Of a DNA stretch of 64,000 bases, positions 8,413 to 17,228 are shown piece by piece. The notes below the pieces were generated by a model. That model was not told where the DNA came from. It made no database searches and was given only the letters and a program-made list of their open reading frames with translations. The position numbers and the translations under genes were made by a program. Numbering within the stretch: position 1 is the stretch's first letter; every line of letters starts with the position of its first letter. The DNA is from Bradyrhizobium commune. GTDB lineage: Bacteria; Pseudomonadota; Alphaproteobacteria; Rhizobiales; Xanthobacteraceae. The DNA lies in contig NZ_CP061379.1 of the NCBI RefSeq assembly GCF_015624505.1, positions 4,960,001-5,024,000 on the forward strand. The letters are read 5' to 3'.

Positions 8413-9834
8413 ATGGTCCGCCATCTTCCCACGCTCTCGATCGCGATGTCGGTGACGTCGCTGGCGCTAATCCTCGCGCAGCCGGCCTCGGCGGAAACCG
8501 TCACGCTCGGCATCGGAACGCAGGACACCACGACCAACACGGTGACCGCCGGCGTCGTCATCCGCCAGCTTCACCTGCTCGAAAAATACCTGCCGAAGGA
8601 CGGCAAATACGCCAACATCAAGTTCGAGCTGGAGTGGCAGAATTTCACCTCCGGTCCGCCCGTCACCAATGCGATGATGGCGAACAAGCTGCAAATCGGC
8701 ATGATGGGCGACTATCCGCTGATCGTGAACGGCTTCACCTTCGACAGCAATCCGGAAAGCAAGAGCCGCCTGATCGGCATCGCCGCCTACAGCCTCTCCG
8801 GCTCCGGCAACGGCATCGTCGTTCACAAGGATTCGCCCTATTACGATCTCGCCGATCTCAAGGGCAAGCTCGTCAGCGTGCCCTTCGGCTCGGCCGCGCA
8901 CGGCATGGTGCTCAAGGCGATGCAGGATCGCGGCTATTCGTCCGATTTCTTCCAGCTCGTCAGCCAGAGTCCCGAAGTCGGCTCGACCAATCTCCAGGAA
9001 AAGAAGATCGACGCGCATGCCGACTTCGTCCCCTTTGCAGAATTGCTGCCGTTCCGCGGTTTCGCGCGAAAAATCTTTGACGGCGTCGAGACCAATCTGC
9101 CGACCTTCCACGGTATCGTCGTCCGCACCGACTTCGCCGAGAAATATCCGGAGGTCGTGGTTGCCTACTTCAAGGCGCTGATCGCCGCCAACCAGTGGCT
9201 TCGCGACGATCCGAAACTCGCCGCGGAAAAGATCCAGGAATGGACCGGTATCAACAAGGAAGTCGTCTACATCTTCCTTGGCCCCAGCGGCAACATGACC
9301 ACCGATCCCACGATCAAGCCGGCGCTGATCGATGCCGCCGCGACCGACGTCAAGGTTCTTCAGAACCTCGGCCGCATGAAGGAGTTCGATCCGAAGAAAT
9401 GGGTCGACGACAGCTACATCCGCAAGGCCTATGCCGAGATGAAGCTCGACTATGACGCGCAGCTTGCGAGCACCAAGAACTACGAGATCTCAGGCGAAGA
9501 CGCTTTCTGCAAGAAGCCGGTCACGGATCCGCGCAAGGCCGGCGAGGTCTGGGTCGATGAGGCCGGCATCATGCCGTTCTCGTCGGCGAGCTGCACGCTC
9601 GGCGCCTACGCGGACTTCAAGGCCAAAGGCAAGAAGATCAACGTCGCCTATGTCTTCGACACCATTCGCGGCATCAAGCTGTTCGCCGACCAGGCCTTCT
9701 TCGCGGTCGGCAATGGCGAGGTCGCGCCGTTCCTGCTGAAGAAGGACGCCGAAGCCTATGCCGGCAAGATCAGCGGCAAGGTGCTCGGCTTCGACGACGC
9801 GGTGAAGGCGGCAGTCAGCGGAGGCAAGACGTGA
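8413..9834 (+). CDS. ABC transporter substrate-binding protein with NosL-like C-terminal domain
   Basis: A 473-residue exported protein. A signal peptide ends near ASAET. The next 320 or so residues are an SsuA/TauA/NMT1-type solute-binding domain (GPPVTNAMMANKLQIGMMGDYP, LKGKLVSVPFGSAAHGM). From about residue 362 an extra domain follows. In it AGIMPFSSASCTLGAYADF, then VAYVFDTIRGIKLFADQAFFAVG and VAPFLLKKDAEAYAGKISGKVLGFD, resembles NosL, the copper-binding accessory protein of nitrous-oxide reductase. The NosL match is by eye. Three ATGs occur (8401, 8407, 8413); the last is chosen because GAGGA precedes it by five bases. It is the first gene of a three-gene importer operon. The ligand is unknown. 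Confidence 0.85.
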   Translation: MVRHLPTLSIAMSVTSLALILAQPASAETVTLGIGTQDTTTNTVTAGVVIRQLHLLEKYLPKDGKYANIKFELEWQNFTSGPPVTNAMMANKLQIGMMGDYPLIVNGFTFDSNPESKSRLIGIAAYSLSGSGNGIVVHKDSPYYDLADLKGKLVSVPFGSAAHGMVLKAMQDRGYSSDFFQLVSQSPEVGSTNLQEKKIDAHADFVPFAELLPFRGFARKIFDGVETNLPTFHGIVVRTDFAEKYPEVVVAYFKALIAANQWLRDDPKLAAEKIQEWTGINKEVVYIFLGPSGNMTTDPTIKPALIDAAATDVKVLQNLGRMKEFDPKKWVDDSYIRKAYAEMKLDYDAQLASTKNYEISGEDAFCKKPVTDPRKAGEVWVDEAGIMPFSSASCTLGAYADFKAKGKKINVAYVFDTIRGIKLFADQAFFAVGNGEVAPFLLKKDAEAYAGKISGKVLGFDDAVKAAVSGGKT

Positions 9835-10733
9835 GCAGTCCCGCCATCCTCAGACAGTCCGAGGACAGCATGCCGGCAATTGCAGAGGCGGGCCCCGCGC
9901 CCGCCGCCGCGCCGCCCGCAACACCGCCCTCCTTCGGTACGCTCGCGCTGCGCTGGTACCGTCTCAATCAGGGCCGGCTGCGCGCGACCGCGATCGGCAT
10001 CATTTCGCTGCTCGCGTTCCTGCTGGTCTGGCACCTGCTCACGACCTACCGCGTCGTATTCTTCGTGCGCTTCACCAACGTGCCCTCGCCGCTCGCGGTC
10101 TATGCGAGCTTCGCCAAGGCGATCCACGATCCCAAGTTCCTGCTGCACATCGCACTCAGCTGCCGGCGCATCTTCATCGGCTTCTCGCTCGCGGCGATCG
10201 TCGGCGTGCCGCTCGGCCTGATCATGGGCCGCTTCAAGCTTGTCCATGAGATCATCTTCCCGGTCGCCGAGGTGCTGCGGCCGATCCCAGCGATCGCGTG
10301 GGTGCCGATGGCGATCATGCTGTGGCCGACCAACGAGCAGAGCATCGTCTTCATCACCTTCCTCGGCTCGTTCTTCCCGATCCTGATCAACACACTGCAC
10401 GGAATGTCCTTGGTCGATCCCGTGCTGGTGCGCGCCGCGCAATGCCTCGGCGCCCGCGAGCGCTCGATCTTCCGCGAGGTGTATTTCCCGGCCTCGCTGC
10501 CGCACATCTTCACCGGCCTCACGGTCGGCATGGGCGTGGCGTGGGTCTCGCTGATCGCGGCCGAGATGATCTCGGGCCAGTACGGCATCGGCTACTTCAC
10601 CTGGGAAGCCTATTCGCTGGTTCAATATGCCGACATCGCGCTCGGAATGATCGCGATCGGCGTGCTTGGGCTCGGATCGAGCCTGTTGATCCGTGGCGCC
10701 GGGCAATTGGTGATGCCGTGGAGGTCGACATGA
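9831..10733 (+). CDS. ABC transporter permease, SsuC/TauC family
   Basis: A 300-residue inner-membrane permease of the nitrate/sulfonate/taurine importer family. Six or so hydrophobic segments are visible. The EAA-type cytoplasmic loop that docks the ATPase lies near residue 205 (CLGARERSIFREVYFPASLPHIFTGL). It starts with GTG, which overlaps the stop of the binding-protein gene (GTGA), with a GGAGG site just upstream, so translation is coupled. An unusually long N-terminal proline/alanine-rich tail of about 35 residues precedes the first helix. Confidence 0.93.
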   Translation: MSSPAILRQSEDSMPAIAEAGPAPAAAPPATPPSFGTLALRWYRLNQGRLRATAIGIISLLAFLLVWHLLTTYRVVFFVRFTNVPSPLAVYASFAKAIHDPKFLLHIALSCRRIFIGFSLAAIVGVPLGLIMGRFKLVHEIIFPVAEVLRPIPAIAWVPMAIMLWPTNEQSIVFITFLGSFFPILINTLHGMSLVDPVLVRAAQCLGARERSIFREVYFPASLPHIFTGLTVGMGVAWVSLIAAEMISGQYGIGYFTWEAYSLVQYADIALGMIAIGVLGLGSSLLIRGAGQLVMPWRST

Positions 10734-11602
10734 GCGAGATGCTGACGACCCCGTCGAAAGGCCATATCGAGGTCAGGAATTTTTCCCTCAGCTATGACAG
10801 TATCGAGGGACCGGTTCAGGCCGTCACTGACACACAGATCCACGTGAAGCCCGGCGAGTTCGTCTCGATCGTCGGTCCCTCCGGCTGCGGAAAGTCCACG
10901 CTCCTTAACGCAGTCGCGGGCTTCCTGAAACCCACCACAGGCATTGTCACCGTCGACGGCGAGCGGGTGAACGGACCCAGTGCCGAGCGCGGCATGGTGT
11001 TCCAGCAATATTCGCTGTTTCCCTGGAAGACGGTGCGGGAGAACGTCGAATTCGGCCTGAAGATGCGCGGCATGGCCCGCTCGCAGCGCGAACGCGCCGC
11101 GCGCACGCTGCTCGGGCTCGCCGGCCTCGAGGCGTTCGAAAAGCATTATCCGGAAAAGCTTTCCGGCGGCATGAAGCAGCGCGTCGGCATCGTGCGCGCG
11201 CTGGCCACGGGACCGAAGGTGCTGCTGCTCGACGAGCCCTTCGGTGCGCTCGACGCGCAGACCCGCGTCATCATGCAGCAGATCCTCACTAACATGTGGC
11301 AACGGCTGAAAATCTCGGTGCTGTTCGTCACCCACGACATCGACGAAGCCATCTTCCTGTCCGACCGCGTCTACTGCATGACCGCACGCCCCGGCTCGAT
11401 CAAGGCGGAGATCCCGATCCCGCTGGAGCGGCCAAGGCAGCAGTCGATGATGATGTCGTCGGAGTTTCTGGCGCTGCGCCGCGGGCTGATGTCGCTGATC
11501 CGCGAGGAAAGCATCAAGGCGATGGGCGGCGAGATCAACGACATGGGCCTACAGGGCCTCAACATCGAGCTGCACGGGCATTCGCTGGCGGATGTGATTT
11601 GA
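10730..11602 (+). CDS. ABC transporter ATP-binding protein, SsuB/TauB family
   Basis: A 290-residue ATPase energising the importer. All diagnostic motifs are present: Walker A GPSGCGKST (near residue 47), Q-loop VFQQYSLFPW, signature LSGGMKQRVGIVRA, Walker B VLLLDEPFGALDAQT and switch histidine in FVTHDIDEAIF. The ATG overlaps the permease stop by four bases (ATGA), with GGAG upstream. About 30 extra C-terminal residues (MGLQGLNIELHGHSLADVI) follow the usual end; their role is unknown. It ends the operon and is followed by a palindromic repeat. Confidence 0.95.
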   Translation: MSEMLTTPSKGHIEVRNFSLSYDSIEGPVQAVTDTQIHVKPGEFVSIVGPSGCGKSTLLNAVAGFLKPTTGIVTVDGERVNGPSAERGMVFQQYSLFPWKTVRENVEFGLKMRGMARSQRERAARTLLGLAGLEAFEKHYPEKLSGGMKQRVGIVRALATGPKVLLLDEPFGALDAQTRVIMQQILTNMWQRLKISVLFVTHDIDEAIFLSDRVYCMTARPGSIKAEIPIPLERPRQQSMMMSSEFLALRRGLMSLIREESIKAMGGEINDMGLQGLNIELHGHSLADVI

Positions 11603-11607
11603 TGTCA

Positions 11608-11737
11608 CCTCGCCCCGCTTGCGGGGAGAGGTCGATCGCGTAGCGATCGGGTGAGGGGGACCGTCCGCATATCCTACTCTCACCGTCCTTGCGGAGACTC
11701 CCCCTTACCCCACCCTCTCCCCGCAAGCGGGGCGAAG
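11608..11737. repeat. Long inverted repeat between convergent genes
   Basis: Two 24-base arms (11608-11631 and 11714-11737) are nearly exact reverse complements. Each contains its own CCCCGC/GCGGGG hairpin around TT or AA. The 82-base spacer is GC-rich. The structure lies between the convergent ATPase and YeiH-family genes, so it may also act as a bidirectional terminator. It resembles the dispersed CTCCCCGC repeat of Bradyrhizobium-type genomes. Confidence 0.6.
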
Positions 11738-11759
11738 GAGTGCACGAGCTTCGCGCGCC

Positions 11760-12818
11760 TCACTTGAACCAGTGCACCAGCGCGATGCTGATGCCGAGCA
11801 GCAGCATCAGTGACAGCGTCACCGCCGCTGTCACGCGGCCGCCGACATTGGCGAGCACCTTCACGTCGACGCCCAGGCCCAGCGCGGCCATCGACACCAC
11901 GGTGAGGAAGCTGGTGATCTTCGTGATCGGACCAACCACTGTACCCGGCACGATCTCCAGCGACCGTAACGTCGCGAGCGCGAGAAAGCCGAGGATGAAC
12001 CAGGGGACCAGGCGGAAGAATCCGACATTGGTCTTCTTGGCGCCGGTCTGCCAGCGCGAGGCGACGAGCGAGAGGCCGACGACGACCGGACCGAGCATCA
12101 GCACGCGCATCAGCTTGACCAGCGTGCCGATCTGCGTGGAGATCAGGCCCGCCGGCACTGTCGCGGCGAGCACTTGCGGTACCGCATAAACGGTGAGGCC
12201 GGCGAGGATGCCATATTGCGTGGCGGTCAGTTGCAAGAGCGGAATCAGCAGCGGCAGGCCCAGCACCATCATCACGCCGAGGATCGCGGTGAACGAGATC
12301 GAGGATGCGATCTCGTCGCTATTCGCGCCGATGATCGGCGCCACGGCCGCAATCGCCGAGTTGCCGCAGATCGAGTTGCCGCAGGCAATCAGGATCGAGA
12401 GGCGGGTCGAGAGCCCGAGCAGACGGCTCAGGCCGAAGGACACGCTGAGCGCGATCACGACGACGGCTGCGATCGACGCCAATAGGGCAATGCCGGAGGC
12501 CGCGATCGCGGCAAAGCTGATGGAGGCGCCGAGCAGCATCACCGCGACTTCGAGCAGCTGCTTGGCGCTGAAGGCGATGCCGGCCTGCCAGCGTGGCGCC
12601 GGCTTCCAGAAGCTCCGCACGGCCATCCCGAGCAGGATCGCCATCACCAGCGCCTCGACATAGGGGTGCTCGAAGACGCCGAGCTCGGCGCGCTCCAGCA
12701 GGGCCGAAATACCGGCGACGGCGATACAGAGGAGGATGCCGGGAATCAGCGCGAGGATGCGGCTAGCGGCGGTGGCCGGCTTGGAATCGGCCGGGCTGGA
12801 TGCTTGATTCTGCGACAC
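11760..12818 (-). CDS. YeiH/UPF0324-family membrane protein
   Basis: A 352-residue polytopic membrane protein with about ten hydrophobic segments, matching the YeiH (PSE, putative sulfate exporter) family. The signature region ACGNSICGNSAIAAVAPII is present near residue 145. Family members are linked to export of anions such as sulfate or to stress responses, but few are characterised. It begins with GTG, supported by a GGGAGAG site 5-6 bases upstream. It is convergent with the SsuABC-like operon; a functional link through sulfur oxyanions is attractive but unproven. Confidence 0.85.
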   Translation of the reverse strand: MSQNQASSPADSKPATAASRILALIPGILLCIAVAGISALLERAELGVFEHPYVEALVMAILLGMAVRSFWKPAPRWQAGIAFSAKQLLEVAVMLLGASISFAAIAASGIALLASIAAVVVIALSVSFGLSRLLGLSTRLSILIACGNSICGNSAIAAVAPIIGANSDEIASSISFTAILGVMMVLGLPLLIPLLQLTATQYGILAGLTVYAVPQVLAATVPAGLISTQIGTLVKLMRVLMLGPVVVGLSLVASRWQTGAKKTNVGFFRLVPWFILGFLALATLRSLEIVPGTVVGPITKITSFLTVVSMAALGLGVDVKVLANVGGRVTAAVTLSLMLLLGISIALVHWFK

Positions 12819-12929
12819 AAATCTCTCCCTAGGGAGAAAGATTTATACGCAGCGATGCCCGGCGAGGAAATAAGTTTTCGGCATATCAGGGCCGAGGGAA
12901 GTTCTATCCTCGGCCCGGAATAATCCGGC

Positions 12930-13148
12930 TCAGAACAGTAGGTTCTTGGCGAGCGAGGCCACGTGGTTGAAACTGTCATAGACGCCGGGCTCGAAGAAGG
13001 CTGCGCGGGCGAAAACGATCGCCGCGACCAGCGACCAGAACACGCCGGTGCCGGCCCGCAGCACGAGCTTTGCAGCGCGCGACTGCGGCTGGGTGTCCGT
13101 CGCGGACACCAGCTGCTCGCCGAAGGGCTCAAATCCAGTGCGTTCCAT
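12930..13148 (-). CDS. Small membrane protein of unknown function
   Basis: A 72-residue protein with one predicted transmembrane helix (about residues 33-50; AGTGVFWSLVAAIVFARAAFF). The N terminus is polar (MERTGFEPFGEQLVSATDTQ). The start at 13148 has a purine-rich GGATTGGCGG stretch upstream, so the ribosome site is only moderate. It lies 111 bases upstream of the YeiH-family gene on the same strand. I do not recognise a family. Coding status rests on reading frame, start context and G/C third-position bias. Confidence 0.5.
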   Translation of the reverse strand: MERTGFEPFGEQLVSATDTQPQSRAAKLVLRAGTGVFWSLVAAIVFARAAFFEPGVYDSFNHVASLAKNLLF

Positions 13149-13392
13149 GGCCGCCAATCCATCAATTTGTGAAGGAAATGTCGTTGTTTCCGCCCAAAAC
13201 AGCAATGGAAGCGATTGGCGTTTTTGCGGCCTCAAGGGGAAACTCCTTCCGCCGGACAGACGTCAGGCAATAGGTTTCTTCTTTTGGCCGGTTTATCGGT
13301 CCGGAGGCAGCCCGAGACCGGCCGCATAGACGATCAACCCCTGGTCGATTACCGTGCGAACGAGCCGGACCGCCGGAGATCAGAAAAAGACG

Positions 13393-15303
13393 ATGAACAT
13401 CGCATCTCCACACAAGCCACTCGACCTCGCATCCGCAATCGCCGAAGGCGACATCCGCTGCCTCCTGATGGTGCTCGTGCACATGACCGGCGATGCGGCC
13501 TGGCTCGAGCCACCCTATCTGCCGAAGCGCGACATCCGCCTCATCCCGGATCCCGAGGCCGGCGTGCCGAAGGAGGTCCAGGACGAGATCCGGGCCGCGG
13601 TGGTCAAGCTGTTTGCCGACGGCACGCCGAATCCCGTCATCACCGATCCCGGCGACGAGCTGATGCTGAAGATGATGCGCGCCTGCCTCGGCGAAAACGT
13701 CGCGCCGGAATATGCGCCTTTGATGCGCGAGGAGATGGGCTTCGTGTCGCGCGAGGCGCAGTGGGCGAAGCGACCTTCCGACGACAAGCTCGCAGAGCGA
13801 CACGTCCTGATCGTCGGCGCCGGAGTCTGCGCCATCGCGCTTGGCGTTGCGCTCGGCCATCTCGGCATACCCTACACCATCATCGAGAAGAATGCCGAGC
13901 TTGGCGGCACCTGGTGGATCAACCGCTATCCCGGCTGCGGCGTCGACACACCGAACCACTCCTATTCGTACTCGTTCGGCTCGGGCAATGCATGGACGCG
14001 CTATTTCTGCCAGCGCGAGGAGCTGCTCGGCTATCTCCTGAAGGTCGCGGACGAATACGGCATCCGCAAGCATCTGCGCGTCAACACCGAGCTGACCTCA
14101 TCGCGCTGGGATGAAGAGAAGCGCCGCTGGATCTCGACGTTGAAGACGAGCGACGGCGAGGAGACCTTCGAATCCACCGCGTTGGTCTCGGCCATCGGCC
14201 AACTCAACGATCCCTCCCGCGCCCGCTTCAACGGCGAAGAGGATTTCAAGGGAACGATCCTGCACTCGGCGCTGTGGTCGGACGACATCAAGCTCGACGG
14301 CAAGCATGTCGCCGTGATCGGCACCGGCGCGACATCGATGCAGCTGGTGCCGACGATTGCCGGCCGCGTTGCTTCCGTCACCGTCTACCAGCGCAGCGCG
14401 CAATGGGCGCGGCCGGTGAAGGGTTATGCCGATCCGATCACCGAAGGCGCGCGCTGGCTGCTCGCGCATCTGCCGTTCTATGTGCAGTGGTATCGCTTCA
14501 ACATGTTCTGGCGCTATGGCGACGGCCTGCTGCCGTTCCTGCGCAAGGACCCGGCCTGGCCGCATCCCGAGCGCGCCGTCAACAAGGGCAACGACCGGCA
14601 TCGCCAGGAATTGACCGACTTCATTCTCACCGAGCTGAAGGACCGGCCCGACCTGATCGCAAAATGCGTACCGACCTATCCGCCGTACGGCAAGCGCATC
14701 CTGCTCGACAACAATTGGTTCAAGACGCTGACACGGGACAATGTCGAGCTCGTCACCGACACGATCGACCATTTTGACCGCGACGGCATCGTCACCGCCG
14801 ACGGCGAGCACCGCCCCGCCGACATCATCGTGATCGCCACCGGCTTCAAGGTGACGGAGATGGCCGCGCGCCTCAACATCAGGGGCCGCGACGGCAAGGC
14901 TCTGCGTGAAGCCTGGGCCAACGACAACCCGACCGCGTTCCTCGGCCTCACCGTTCCCGATTTTCCCAACTTCTTCTGCATGCTCGGCCCGAACTCGGGC
15001 CCAGCCCATGGCGGCAGCGTCATCTTCCAGTCGGAGTGCCAGAGCCGCTACATCTCCGCCTGTCTCGTCGACATGATCGAGCACGACGTCGCCGCCATCG
15101 ACGTCCGCCCGGGCGTGCTCGACGATTACGTTCGCAAGGTCGATGCCGAGCACGAGGCGATGATCTGGACCCATCCGGGCATGAGCACCTACTATCGCAA
15201 CAGCAGCGGTCGCGTGTTTTCGGCGATGCCGTGGCGATTCGTGGATTACTGGCGCATGACGCATGATCCGGATTTCGGGCAGTACAGGGTGACGAAGGCG
15301 TGA
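13393..15303 (+). CDS. Flavin-containing Baeyer-Villiger-type monooxygenase (HAPMO-like)
   Basis: A 636-residue flavoprotein monooxygenase. It has an FAD-binding GxGxxG motif (VLIVGAGVCAIALG, near residue 140), followed by GGTWWINRYPGCGVDTPNHSYSYS, typical of the family. A Baeyer-Villiger fingerprint-like FKGTILHSALWSDD lies near residue 283, and an NADPH-binding GTGATSMQ follows. About 130 extra N-terminal residues precede the FAD fold, as in 4-hydroxyacetophenone monooxygenase, which is about 640 residues. Such enzymes insert oxygen beside ketones using NADPH and O2. The substrate cannot be predicted. It stands alone between a 244-base gap and alanine dehydrogenase. Confidence 0.85.
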   Translation: MNIASPHKPLDLASAIAEGDIRCLLMVLVHMTGDAAWLEPPYLPKRDIRLIPDPEAGVPKEVQDEIRAAVVKLFADGTPNPVITDPGDELMLKMMRACLGENVAPEYAPLMREEMGFVSREAQWAKRPSDDKLAERHVLIVGAGVCAIALGVALGHLGIPYTIIEKNAELGGTWWINRYPGCGVDTPNHSYSYSFGSGNAWTRYFCQREELLGYLLKVADEYGIRKHLRVNTELTSSRWDEEKRRWISTLKTSDGEETFESTALVSAIGQLNDPSRARFNGEEDFKGTILHSALWSDDIKLDGKHVAVIGTGATSMQLVPTIAGRVASVTVYQRSAQWARPVKGYADPITEGARWLLAHLPFYVQWYRFNMFWRYGDGLLPFLRKDPAWPHPERAVNKGNDRHRQELTDFILTELKDRPDLIAKCVPTYPPYGKRILLDNNWFKTLTRDNVELVTDTIDHFDRDGIVTADGEHRPADIIVIATGFKVTEMAARLNIRGRDGKALREAWANDNPTAFLGLTVPDFPNFFCMLGPNSGPAHGGSVIFQSECQSRYISACLVDMIEHDVAAIDVRPGVLDDYVRKVDAEHEAMIWTHPGMSTYYRNSSGRVFSAMPWRFVDYWRMTHDPDFGQYRVTKA

Positions 15304-15315
15304 GCCGGCCGCGCC

Positions 15316-16431
15316 TTACGCCGCAAGCCCGCTCCCGACAGGCGCGAAGTCCAACCCGAGGCTTTCCGCCACCGCCTTGTTGGTGACGCGACCGCGATGG
15401 ACGTTCAGCCCGTTGCGCAAATGCTGATTTTCCAGCACCGCGGCAAAACCCTTGTTCGCGAGCATCAGGCCGAACGGCAGCGTCGCATTGTTCAGCGCCT
15501 GGCTCGACGTCACCGGCACAGCGCCCGGCATGTTGGCGACGCAATAATGCACGACACCATCGACTTCATAGGTCGGGTCGGTGTGCGTCGTCGGATGCGA
15601 GGTCTCGAAGCAGCCGCCCTGGTCGATCGCGACGTCGACCAGCACGGCGCCCGGCCGCATCGATGGCAGCATCGCGCGCGTGACGAGTTTTGGTGCGCTA
15701 GCGCCGGGCACCAGCACGGCGCCGATCACGACATCGGCATTGAACACCTCCTCCTCGACCGACTCGATGGTCGAGAACCGCGTGCGAATGCGTCCGGCGA
15801 AGAGATCGTCGAGCTCGCGCAGCCGCGGGATCGCGCGGTCGATCACCGTGACCTCCGCGCCAAGGCCCGCGGCCATGCGCGCGGCCTGCGTTCCGACCAC
15901 GCCGCCGCCAAGCACGACCACGCGTGCCGGCTGCACGCCGGGCACGCCGCCCAACAACAGCCCGCGACCGCCAGCTGACCGCTTGAGCGCCGCGCCGGCG
16001 GCCTCGATGGCGAGGCGGCCGGCGACTTCGCTCATCGGCGCAAGCAGGGGGAGGTGACCGGCCGCGTCGGTGACGGTTTCATAGGCGATCGCAGTACAGC
16101 CCGACGCGAGCAGACCCTTGGCCTGTTCAGGATCCGGCGCGAGATGGAGATAGGTAAACAGGATCTGGCCCTCGCGAAGCTGGGCCCATTCGCCCTTCTG
16201 CGGCTCCTTCACCTTCACGATCATGTCGGACTTCGCGAAGATGTCGCGCGCACTCGCAGCGATGAAGGCCCCTGCCCGCTGGTACACCTCGTCGGAGGCG
16301 CCGATGCCGCCGCCTGCGCCGGTTTCGACCGTCACCTGATGCCCGGCCGCGACGTATTCGCGGACCGCGCCCGGGGTGAGCCCGACGCGATATTCCTGCA
16401 CCTTGATCTCCTTGGGCACACCGACACGCAT
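15316..16431 (-). CDS. ald: Alanine dehydrogenase
   Basis: A 371-residue NAD-dependent L-alanine dehydrogenase, interconverting alanine and pyruvate plus ammonia. The N terminus MRVGVPKEIKVQEYRVGLTP, the YLHLAPDPEQ segment with the catalytic histidine, and VVVLGGGVVGTQAARMAAGLGA (NAD fold) are diagnostic. The length equals the family norm. The ATG at 16431 follows GAGGAG at the right spacing; an upstream in-frame ATG would overlap that site. It is divergent from an Lrp/AsnC regulator, the classical arrangement for alanine-responsive control of ald. Confidence 0.95.
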   Translation of the reverse strand: MRVGVPKEIKVQEYRVGLTPGAVREYVAAGHQVTVETGAGGGIGASDEVYQRAGAFIAASARDIFAKSDMIVKVKEPQKGEWAQLREGQILFTYLHLAPDPEQAKGLLASGCTAIAYETVTDAAGHLPLLAPMSEVAGRLAIEAAGAALKRSAGGRGLLLGGVPGVQPARVVVLGGGVVGTQAARMAAGLGAEVTVIDRAIPRLRELDDLFAGRIRTRFSTIESVEEEVFNADVVIGAVLVPGASAPKLVTRAMLPSMRPGAVLVDVAIDQGGCFETSHPTTHTDPTYEVDGVVHYCVANMPGAVPVTSSQALNNATLPFGLMLANKGFAAVLENQHLRNGLNVHRGRVTNKAVAESLGLDFAPVGSGLAA

Positions 16432-16538
16432 CCTGGGCTCCTCTTGATTCACCCCCGCGATCGTAGCGATGTGGCCAGTTTGGTTTCGTGCAAATATCCG
16501 CTAGTTTCGCATGCCTAGCGCCGGTTTCGGGCGCGGAA

Positions 16539-17045
16539 ATGCCCTCTCGCGCTGGAAACGAAACCTTGGCCCTCGACCGCAAAGATATCGCCATTCTCGC
16601 GGAACTCACCACCAATGCGCGCGCCAGCCACACGGAACTCGCCAATAAGGTTGGCCTGTCGAGCACCGCGCTGGCGCGGCGGCAGAAGGCGCTGGAGGAC
16701 GACGGCTACATCCAGGGCTACCAGGCGGCGCTCGATCTCGCGCAGTTCGGCCTCACCACGACGGTGTTGGTGCGCATCGCCCTGGAGAGCCAGAGCGACG
16801 AAGCGCTGAAGGCGTTCGAGGCGGAGGTGGTGAAATGCCCCTCCGTCGTGCGCTGCTTCCTGATGTCAGGCACCGACGACTACATCCTGATCGTGCTCGC
16901 CCGCGACATCCAGGATTTCGAGCGCATCCACCGCACCGAGTTGTCGCGCCTGCCGCGCGTCGCACGCGTACAATCGAGCTTCGCGCTGCGCGAGATCGTC
17001 AACCGCGCGGTGCCGACCGTGGTGTTTGCGGAGGTGAAGCGCTGA
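16539..17045 (+). CDS. Lrp/AsnC-family regulator, probable activator of ald
   Basis: A 168-residue Lrp/AsnC-family regulator. An N-terminal helix-turn-helix (about residues 20-58; ILAELTTNARASHTELANKV, then LSSTALARRQKALEDDGYI) is followed by the ligand-binding RAM domain (about 70-160; RCFLMSGTDDYILIVLARD). The ATG at 16539 is used; a TTG at 16567 just before LALDRKD is an alternative start. The 107-base divergent spacer with ald contains repeated TTTCG-type runs that may be binding sites. By family precedent it would activate ald in response to L-alanine; this is inference. Confidence 0.9.
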   Translation: MPSRAGNETLALDRKDIAILAELTTNARASHTELANKVGLSSTALARRQKALEDDGYIQGYQAALDLAQFGLTTTVLVRIALESQSDEALKAFEAEVVKCPSVVRCFLMSGTDDYILIVLARDIQDFERIHRTELSRLPRVARVQSSFALREIVNRAVPTVVFAEVKR

Positions 17046-17228
17046 TTGGCGTCGGGCGCGGGTCGGATCGCGCTGTCAAGCGCGTCACTTCACAGCGGCT
17101 TTCATTCCATCATCAAAGATAATTGACGTTTCAGCCGAACGATTGAGGGTGTTCATCAGACCTAATGGAAGGAGGCGTAGCCGGGTTCGTGGTCCCTTAA
17201 TACAACCTTCTGATATTCGAGGTCTTCG

